From positions 95,139,444 to 95,203,443 of the forward strand of contig NC_066582.1 of the NCBI RefSeq assembly GCF_024323335.1: a DNA stretch of 64,000 nt. Direction: 5' to 3'. Positions 56,547 to 64,000 of this stretch are shown in pieces. The notes under the pieces were generated by a model, which was given only the letters and a program-made list of their open reading frames with translations, made no database searches and was not told where the DNA came from. This DNA is from Lathyrus oleraceus (taxonomy: Eukaryota > Streptophyta > Magnoliopsida > Fabales > Fabaceae). A program made the position numbers and the translations under genes. How positions within the stretch are numbered: position 1 is the first letter of the stretch; each line of letters opens with the position of its first letter.

Positions 56547-59500
56547 CTATAAATCCTCAGACAGGCATATTCCCAATTTACCCCTTAAAATTTCAAACTG
56601 AGTAGCATCCAGAGCCTTTGTGAATATGTCAGCGAGTTGTAGTTCAGTGGCTACATGTTCCAAGGTAATCACTTTGTCTTCCATCATATCTCTGATGAAG
56701 TGATGTCTAATGTCAATATGTTTGGTTCTGCTGTGTTGGATGGGATTCTTGGAAATATTGATGGCACTGAGATTGTCACAGTACAAAGTCATGACATTTT
56801 GAGAGACATTGTACTCAGTAAGCATCTGTTTCATCAACACCAGTTGGGAACAACTGCTTCCAGCTGCTATGTATTCAGCCTCTGCAGTGGGCAGAGATAC
56901 ACAGTTCTGTTTCTTGCTGAACCATGATATGAGATTGTTTCCCAAGAAGAAACATCCTCCTGAGATGCTTTTTCTGTCATCAGCACTCCCAGCCCAATCA
57001 TCATCACAATACCCAGATAGGACAGGCTCAGAGCCATGAGAGTATAACATCCCATAGTCACAAGTCCCATTGACATACTTGAGAATCCTCTTGACTTGAT
57101 TCAAGTGGCTCACTTTGGGTTCTGCTTGGTATCTAGCACACACTCCAACTGCATAGGAAATATCAGGTCTACTTACAGTAAGATATAGTAGACTACCTAT
57201 CATGCTTCTATACAAGCATTGATCAACACTGGGACCTCCATCATCTTTGGTTAACTTTAAATGAGTAGGTGCAAGAGTTCTCTTGTGCCTAGCATTATCC
57301 ATACCACACTTCTTAACTATGTTTTTGGCATATTTGCTTTGGGAGAGAAACATAGAATTCTCCATTTGGTTAACTTGCATTCCAAGAAAATAAGTCAATT
57401 CCCCAACCAGACTCATTTCAAACTCAGATTACATCTGGTGAACAAAATGTTTCACCATTTGCTCTGACATTCCACCAAAGACAATATCATCCACATAAAT
57501 TTGGGCAATCATGATTTTGCCATCTTCATCCTTCACAAACAAGGTCTTATCTATCCCACCTTTTCTGTACCCATGAGAGGTCAGAAATTCAGTCAACCTT
57601 TCATACCAAGCTCTACGTGCTTGCTTCAACCCATACAAGGCTTTCCTCAACTTGTACACATGTTTAGGTTGGTTAGGATCACAGAACCCTTTAGGTTGTT
57701 CCACATAGACCTCTTAATTCAAGTAGCCATTTAAAAAGGCACTCTTCACATCCATTTGGAACAATTTGAACTTCAGAATGCAGGCCACACCTAACAGTAA
57801 TCTGATTGACTCAAGTCTAGCAACAGGTGCAAACGTCTCATCAAAATCAACCCCTTCAACTTGAGTATATCCTTGAGCCACTAGTCTTGCTTTATTTCTA
57901 GTGATTACTCCCTTCTCATCAGATTTGTTCTTGTAAATCCACTTGGTACCAATGATGTTGGTCCCTTCAGGTCGTGGAACTAGCTCCCATACTTCATTCC
58001 TTTTAAACTGCTCCAGTTCATCTTGCATGGCATTGATCCAATATTCATCAGTCAGGGCTTCTTTCACATTTTTTGGTTCAACCTTGGATACAAAACAGGA
58101 ATTTGACCTAATTTCCCTTGATCTGGTAGTCACACCACTATTGGGATCCCCTATGATAAGATCCTTAGGGTGGTCTTTCTGAATTCTGATAGACGGCACT
58201 TTGGTGGATGCATCTACCTCACATTCAGGAGGAGTCTCCTGTACTTCTTCAGACTTGACTGGTATGTCTGTTGAAGTATCAAGGAATGTTCCAACATCCT
58301 CTACGACATCGACTCCTTCCTCTTTATCATCCACAATAACATTTATGGATTCCATCAGGGCATTGGTCCTGGAGTTGAATACTCTATAGGCTCTGGTGTT
58401 AGTTGAGTATCCCAGGAATATACCCTCATCACTTTTGGGGTCCATTTTCCTTCTTTGTTCACGATCTGCAAGAATGTAACATCTGCTTCCAAAGATATGA
58501 AAGTACTTCACAGTGGGTTTTCTGCCTTTCCATATTTCATACAGAGTGGACGAGGTTCCTTTTCTCAAGGTAACTCTATTGTGAACATAGCAAGCTGTAT
58601 TCATAGCTTCATCCCAAAAGTGCATAGGGAGCTTCTTTGCATGAATCATGGCTCTGGTAGATTCTTGAATAGTTCTGTTTTTCCTTTCAACTATCCCATT
58701 TTGCTGAGGAGTTATAGGAGAGGAAAACTCATGACTTATTCCTTCAGACGAGCAAAACTCATCAAACTTGGAATTCTTGAACTCCATCCCATGATCACTC
58801 CTAATTCGGACTACACAACTGTCCTTTTCCCTTTGAAGTCGGATGCACAGTTCTTTGAAGACATCAAATGCATATGACTTTTCTCTGATGAAGCTTATCC
58901 AAGTGTATCTGGAATGGTCATCAACAACCACATATGCATACCTCTTTCCACCCAGACTCTCAACCTGCATAGGTCCCATTAAGTCCATGTGCAAAAGTTC
59001 CAGAGTTTTGGATGTTGTAGGATGTCCCAGCTTAGGATGTGACATCTTGGTTTGCTTGCCAACCTGGCATTCTCCACAGACTCTTCCTTCATCAATAAGC
59101 AACTTTGGGATTCCTCTAACTGCTTCCTTGGATATGATCTTTTTCATTCCCCTTAAGTGGAGATGCCCAAGACGTCTATGCCACAGCTTCACCTCCCGTT
59201 CTTCCTTGGCTGAGGAGCAAATTGTGGAGTAGTTTGAGACTTTAGGTTCCCACAGATAGCAGTTATCTTTGGATCTGGATCCTCTCATAACTTCCTGATT
59301 ATCTCCATTCGTCACAACACATAGCTCCTTAGTGAACTGAACATAGAACCCTTGATCACACAGCTGACTTATGCTGATGAGATTAGCAGTTAGTCCTTTT
59401 ACTAACAACATATTATTCAGTTCTGGAACTCCAGAGCTGTCCAGCTTACCCACACCTTTGATTTTTCCTTTAGCACCATCACCAAAGGTCACATAACTGG

Positions 59501-59783
59501 TAGTGTGAGGTTGTATATCCACCAATAAATTCTCCATACCAGTCATATGTCTTGAGCAGCCACTATCAAAGTACCAGTCTTCTCTGGTAGATGCCCTTAG
59601 AGCTGTGTGAGCTAACCTAGCAAACCATTGTCGTTTCTTGGTGGGGGCATTATGCTTATATGCCTTATGCTTAGGTCTGACATGAGGGGTTTTGTTAGGA
59701 TAACCATGCACTCTATAGCAGAAGGCTTTTATATGACCAAACCTACCACAGTAGTGACACCTCCATCTCTGAAACTTAATTCT
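56547..59783 (-). pseudogene. pol: SIRE-3 pol (protease to RNase H), two stops, gag missing
   Basis: One minus-strand frame. Starts in the Gag C-terminus with knuckle CHYCGRFGHIKAFC (about 59720-59762). Protease WYFDSGCSRHMTG is near 59540-59578. Integrase zinc part (WHRRLGHLHLRGMKK ... CGECQ) and core follow: LLHMDLMGP near 58990, RSDHGMEF, QQNGIVERKNR. RT has TKWIYKNKSDEKGV, QMDVKSAFLNGY near 57735 and YVDDIV near 57490. RNase H runs from GYCDDDWAG near 57000 to FTKALDATQFE near 56600. Only two stops: plus positions 57714-57716 and 57429-57431. All catalytic motifs are visible. The first 47 codons of the longest open frame (59784-59924) are antisense target flank, not protein. Confidence 0.93.
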
Positions 59784-59975
59784 ATTTTGGTACCTAACAA
59801 AACTTAATTTTGTTTTATAGGTATGCTTGAAAAACACTTTAAACCTATGGTATCTTGACAGTGGTTGTTCCAAGCATATGACGGGAGACATTAACAAATT
59901 TTCAAATCTAGCATTGAAGGCCAAGGGTTATGTCACATATGGTGATAGCAACAAAGGGAGAATTCTTTGCATAGG
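59784..59975 (+). repeat. Second copy of the SIRE-B target flank
   Basis: Begins ATTTTGGTACCTAACAAAAC and repeats 54047-54238 with about five differences, including the protease motif LWYLDSGCSKHMTG in plus orientation and the ATAGG target site (59971-59975). It continues straight into the second SIRE-3 LTR. Confidence 0.93.
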
Positions 59976-61464
59976 TGAAATTCTAGTTAATAGACTTTCG
60001 ATGTCACACGTGGTGTTATGACATCCAATTTTGCGCAGACAAGAATTATGCAGAACTTAAAAGGTAAGTGCAGTAAATAACACAAGGAATTGTTTACCCA
60101 GTTCAGTGTCACACACACCTACGTCTGGGGGATACCAAGCCAGGGAGGAAATCCACTATTAGTAGTATTAATTCAGACCTTAAACCAACTGTTTAACCCT
60201 ATCACTTAATACCTACCCAATGCAATTTCAATCTTACTCTAAGATCAGAGTTCCTACTCACTCCCCCTCAATCACCTCAGTGATTACAACCTTTAATTAA
60301 GATTAAAGATAATTGTGAAGTCACACTTCAAACAACTCTTGATTGTGCTTAACAGCTTTAATCAAGATACACAGCACTCACGCTTAAAAGCTTCGAGTGA
60401 CACAACACTTACAACTCAATGAACACCCTATACCAATGCAATCATCTAAGTGATAATGGCTTGGCTCACAAGATACACCTAATACAAGACACACACAAAA
60501 ATACAGCAGTGAAGTATGATGAACAAATAAAATCTTCACGCCTAAAATCCTCGAGTTCTGAATGAAGGATAGTCATCCTTTTATATTGCAGCACTTGGGC
60601 CTTGTACTTGTATTTCCTGAAATTAAGTTCAAGCAAGTTAACCTAATTTCCACATATTAGGGTACTAACAAATAGGCTATTTGTTAGGTTCATTAATTGT
60701 AGCTTAGTTGTTAGTTTCCTGGATTTTAGCTAAGTTGTTGACTTCCTGAAGAATAGCCTGAGAAAACTGCTGAAACAGAAAAACTAACCAACCTACAATT
60801 TAGCATATGCTGTCAGGAATGAATGTCACAACATTCAGTTTGACGTCCACATCATAGACCATATGCTAAGTCTGTTTTTCCTGAAAACAGACTGTACAAA
60901 GTGTTGTACTGTACATGACCACTCAGTCCATACTTCAGTATCAACTTACATTAATAAATGTCACAATATCCAATTTGACATTTACACAAAGAGCCTTATG
61001 CCATGTCTGTTATCCTCCTGAAGAACAGACTGAGATACATACTGAACTGTAGCAGAAAACTAACCTGCCTATTATTCAGTATATGCTGTCAATGATGAAT
61101 GTCATAACATCCAGTTTGACATTCAGACAGTGGGCCTTATGCCAGGTCTGTTATTTCCTTGATAAACAGACTGAAAATAAATACTAAGTTATAACAGAAC
61201 ACCAACTGTTCAATTCCTCAGTATCTGCTGTCAGGGATGAATGTCATAACATCTAGTTTGACATTCAGTAAGTCCTGTATTAGCTAAACCTGCAGCATAC
61301 TACTCAAGTATGTCATGACATCAGTCAAGACATCAGAGTAAAGCTAGATATTCTAACACACAATGCAGTCAAACAAACATCTCCACAGCATGTCATGGCA
61401 TCAGTAAAGACATTAGAATCCAGCTAGTGTTTTACCATAAAATGCAGCCAATTAAACATCTACA
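59976..61464 (-). repeat. SIRE-3 second LTR (right side)
   Basis: Same length (1489 bp) as the left LTR with scattered substitutions. Keeps TGTAGATG at its minus-strand start. No primer site or leader on the inside; followed outside by ATAGG and SIRE-B protease sequence. Confidence 0.93.
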
Positions 61465-61469
61465 ATAGG

Positions 61470-62070
61470 AAAAGTTAGAGCACCACCTTTCACAGCCATT
61501 GAAGATTTCCTTTATGTTAAAGGACTAAAGATGAATGCTTGATTGAAGATGAAGTCTCTCATGAGGTAAAACTCAAAGGTACAAGAATTAATAACATATT
61601 TATGATTTCCCTTGATGATGTTTCTTTGAAGGTAAAATGTCTTATGGCAAACAATAATGAGTCATGGCTGTGGCAAAAAAGATTTGCACATATTCATATG
61701 GAACATTTGAATAAGCTTATAAACCAAATCAACTTTCACATCAAAGAATGTGGTGTCAACTACAAGGCCACTACAATTGTTGCATATGGACTTATTTGGT
61801 CCATCAAGAACAAGAAGCTTCGAAGGTAATGTATATGCTTTAGTTATTGTTAATGATTTCTCTAGATACACTTGGACTTTCTTCTTAGTGAAGAAAAATG
61901 ATGCATCCAAGGCATTCAAGAGATATGCGAAGCAAATCCAAAATGAGAAATCACTAACTATTGCCGCCATAAGAAGCGACCATGGTGGAGAATTCCAAAA
62001 TGCCTCCTTCGAAGAGTTTTGTGAAGAACATGGAATCTTTCATAATTTATCGGCACCAAGGACTCCTCAA
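61470..62070 (+). pseudogene. SIRE-B protease end and integrase, truncated
   Basis: Resumes after the SIRE-3 target site with KVRAPPFTAIEDFLYVKGL (protease end). Frame breaks follow, then the GAG-pre-integrase zone (ESWLWQKRFAHIHMEHLNKL), and the integrase core LLHMDLFGPSRTRSFEGNVY, VNDFSRYTWTFFLVKK, RSDHGGEF and APRTPQ. Homology stops abruptly after APRTPQ near 62070, before the catalytic Glu (expected next in QNG.VERKNR). RT and RNase H of SIRE-B are not found. Confidence 0.85.
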
Positions 62071-62579
62071 TCAATGGATTGGATCCTTAACATCAATCGA
62101 TTAGTCCTCTTATTTTTTCAACTTTTTCATTATGCCAATCGATTGGTCCTTGCATGTCAATCGATTGGTCCTTCAATTTTTTTGTTTTATATGTTCAGCA
62201 TGCGTATGATTCCTTTCCATTTTATTCTCACTTTAATTTTTCACATGTGATTTCTGTTACATCTATTGATACACTCCTCATATTGCATTTACTCATTTTT
62301 GTCCTTTACCTCTTTTTTCTCCTATTCCTTCTCCTTTTCCTATTTTCAAGTAAATGCCATTTACCAAGATTTGTTAAGAGCTCTTTATGTCACTTTATTT
62401 CTATTCATTGCTTTTTATTTTCTTGATCCAACCACTTGATTCTTCTCATTACTACACTCCACCACCATAAAACCACATCTCTCCTCAAGCAAATGTTCAT
62501 CATTCTACACGACTTATCCTATTTCCTCAAAGAGTTTTGCTTTCTCCTTCAATTCTTTGTTTTTCTCCAAGAAACCTTC
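62071..62579 (+). other. T-rich spacer before the env-position ORF
   Basis: No gene. ATCGATT palindromes recur in near-identical words (CATCAATCGATTAGTCC, GCCAATCGATTGGTCC, GTCAATCGATTGGTCC) at 62091-62170. The rest is strongly pyrimidine-rich, ending in a leader-like stretch before the ATG at 62580. It starts at a sharp break in the SIRE-B integrase. Confidence 0.55.
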
Positions 62580-63689
62580 ATGGCCTATCAACTTTCATCC
62601 AAAGGCAAAGGAAAAGGCAAGGCTTATAGTTCTAGAGGCCCTCTAGATTTGTCAAGACTTTTCACTACCAAGAGTCAACAGGAAAGGTATGGGACTTACT
62701 TCTTCCAAAAGAAAATCATGAAGCCTAAGTATGGTTCTTTCGTTTCTTTTGCTGGTGATGTGTTTACTTTTCCTACTGTTTTTTAGGAATTGGGCTTGAG
62801 TGACCTCATTCGTTACGATATAAATTTTTACCCTGAAATGGTTCAGGTGTTCTATTTTTCCAACATGGTAAAGAAGAAAGGGAAACTCACATTTATGGTG
62901 AAGGGAGTTCTAATCTCCTTAACAACTTCTGATATAAGTGTTATTTTTGAAATTCCTACTGGTGGTCACAAATTTGTTGGGACAAAGGCTCTGTGGGAAG
63001 ACTATAGCAAACATGCTTTCTACTATAGTTTGAGTCGGTTGTCTGAACATCAGTTTTACAACAAGAGGAAAAAGAGTTTTGGAGGAGATAACCCAGAACG
63101 TGTTTACTGGTCCCCAACAAAGTTTTCTATTGATGATAGAATGTTGCACTATTTTCTGGTATATGTTATTGTGCCTAGATTCTCCGATCGTTGCACTATA
63201 ACAGATCCACAAATGATGCTTCTATATGCCATCAAAACTCATTTCCATGTTGATTGGGGGCATACAATCCTGTCACATATGATGTCCCATGAAGAATATG
63301 CCGAGGGTCTACCATATGCTCATTTCTTGACCAAGATTTTCCGTCATTTCAATATTAACATGGAAAATGAGTTATGCTTCTCGATGGAAAAACCTTCTTT
63401 TATGATTAGTATCAACCAGGTAAATAGGAAGATGGGAGTCATTTTCAATCACCAGACTCATGAGATAAAATACCTGGACAATGAAGATGAAGAACCTCAA
63501 CCAGAAGCCCACAGTGATGATAAGTTTAACCCGCCTTCAGAAGCTCAACCGGATCAACCTTCCAACCAAATGATAATGGACTATCTGCAAGGGTTTCGAA
63601 CCGATTTTATGACCGAGATTGGTCATTTATCATCTAGAATGGATCGTTGGGAGTTGTCTCAAGATGGTTATCAAGGTGGTGGCTATTAA
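62580..63689 (+). pseudogene. Putative plant transposon protein (env position), one stop
   Basis: A single frame of about 369 codons from ATG 62580 to TAA 63687, with one TAG at 62784-62786. N-terminus is basic (MAYQLSSKGKGKGKAYSSRG), then RYGTYFFQKKIMKPKYGSF. A globular region follows: LGLSDLIRYDINFYPEMVQV, FMVKGVLISLTTSDISVIFE, IPTGGHKFVG, SIDDRMLHYFLVYVIVPRFS and HEEYAEGLPYAHFLTKIF. An acidic Pro/Glu/Gln linker and a short helical tail end it. This pattern matches the 'putative plant transposon protein' family found in legume LTR elements; molecular role unknown. No signal peptide or clear transmembrane segment, so an envelope-like role is not supported by sequence. If the TAG is a mutation it was probably a CAG codon. 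Confidence 0.7.
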
Positions 63690-64000
63690 GGTGGTGGGTC
63701 TAATGATGGGAACAATAATCAGCGATTGGATATCTTATGGTGTTTTTTGACTTGTTCTGTTTTAATTCTGTCTTTTATCATCCTTGTTTTATGTTCTGCA
63801 TGACTTATTTGGTTCTTTGTGTTGTAATATATAGACATCTTTTGTGTGGTTTAATGTTTACTTTTCTCTTAGATTTTATTGTGTTTTCTTTTCCCTTCTT
63901 TTTGATTATGACAAATGAGGAGAAGATGTATGCATATGTGTTTTGCTTGTGTTTCTTAATGCAGAGGGAGTTTTTTCATGTGATTATTTTTAAGAGATAG
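63690..64000 (+). other. 3' sequence after the env-position ORF
   Basis: T-rich non-coding. CTTCTTTTTGATTATGACAA followed by ATGAGGAGAAGATG near 63897-63930 resembles the SIRE-A 3' end (CTTCTTTTTGATGATGTCAA then AAGGGGGAG at 46368-46397), so a decayed polypurine tract may be near. An 87-codon open frame running off the end is hydrophobic and T-rich; I do not call it. Confidence 0.45.

Larger units (their letters stand above)
54239..61464 (-). mobile_element. SIRE-3: minus-strand SIRE-like element with rearranged 5' end
   Basis: Flanked by ATAGG (54234-54238 and 61465-61469). LTRs are 1489 bp each, at 54239-55727 and 59976-61464. Between them lies minus-strand pol (56547-59783), but instead of gag and a primer site the right LTR is preceded by 192 bp of target flank (59784-59975) that copies 54047-54238, including a third ATAGG. 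So this is not a simple insertion; see findings. Confidence 0.9.

Noticed and set aside
59784..59924. Apparent N-terminal extension of the SIRE-3 pol protein
   Set aside because: These codons are antisense of the duplicated SIRE-B target flank and only happen to be open.
62784..62786. Programmed readthrough of TAG in the env-position ORF
   Set aside because: The following bases (GAATTG) do not match the CARYYA-type context known for efficient plant readthrough; a simple CAG-to-TAG mutation is more likely.

Overview
The window is plant repeat DNA and holds no recognisable host gene, rRNA or tRNA. It is a nest of LTR retrotransposons. Ogre-type Ty3/gypsy elements (tRNA-Arg-like primer site, an extra ORF before gag, an intron between protease and reverse transcriptase, two RNase H domains) together with SIRE/Maximus-like Ty1/copia elements point to a legume, most likely tribe Fabeae (pea, vetch, lentil, Lathyrus). 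The species is inference. Working names used below: ATH-0, SIRE-A, COP-D, OGRE-1, OGRE-2, LARD-E, SIRE-2, SIRE-B and SIRE-3.

Layout. 1-1930: decayed minus-strand 3' part of an Athila-like gypsy element (ATH-0). About 3115-4405: 5' LTR, decayed primer site and gag start of an old copia element (SIRE-A). COP-D, a copia element of about 6.4 kb without its insertions, sits in the SIRE-A gag and spans 4406-46108. COP-D was itself hit three times. OGRE-1 (4447-20429, TSD CTTGT) lies in its 5' LTR. OGRE-2 (23188-33078, TSD ATACT) lies just before its gag. LARD-E (36768-44450, TSD AAGCT/AAGTT) lies in its RNase H. 46109-47402 is the 3' end and 3' LTR of SIRE-A. SIRE-2 (47416-53678, TSD ATAAA) follows. 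Gag, protease and integrase pieces of another copia element (SIRE-B) lie at 53684-54233 and 61470-62070 and are split by the minus-strand SIRE-3 (54239-61464, TSD ATAGG). The right end (62580-63689) codes for a plant-transposon/env-position protein with one stop codon.

Age order by eye agrees with the nesting. LTR pairs differ by about 0.2% (OGRE-1), 0.4% (OGRE-2), 2% (LARD-E and SIRE-2) and 3-4% (COP-D); SIRE-A is much older. Every coding element is broken. OGRE-1 is closest to complete, with one stop in ORF1 and one gag/protease frame break. OGRE-2, LARD-E and SIRE-2 are internally deleted forms that kept their ends, so they were probably moved in trans by relatives.

The most interesting points are: a precisely definable intron in OGRE-1; a tandemly duplicated primer-binding site in OGRE-2, plus a primer-site echo inside the U5 of both Ogre families; hairpin arrays in the Ogre LTRs and satellite-like arrays in their 3' UTRs; SIRE-3, in which the target flank plus a whole LTR is present twice (three copies of one TSD); and decay of the copia reading frames mostly by stop codons without frameshifts.
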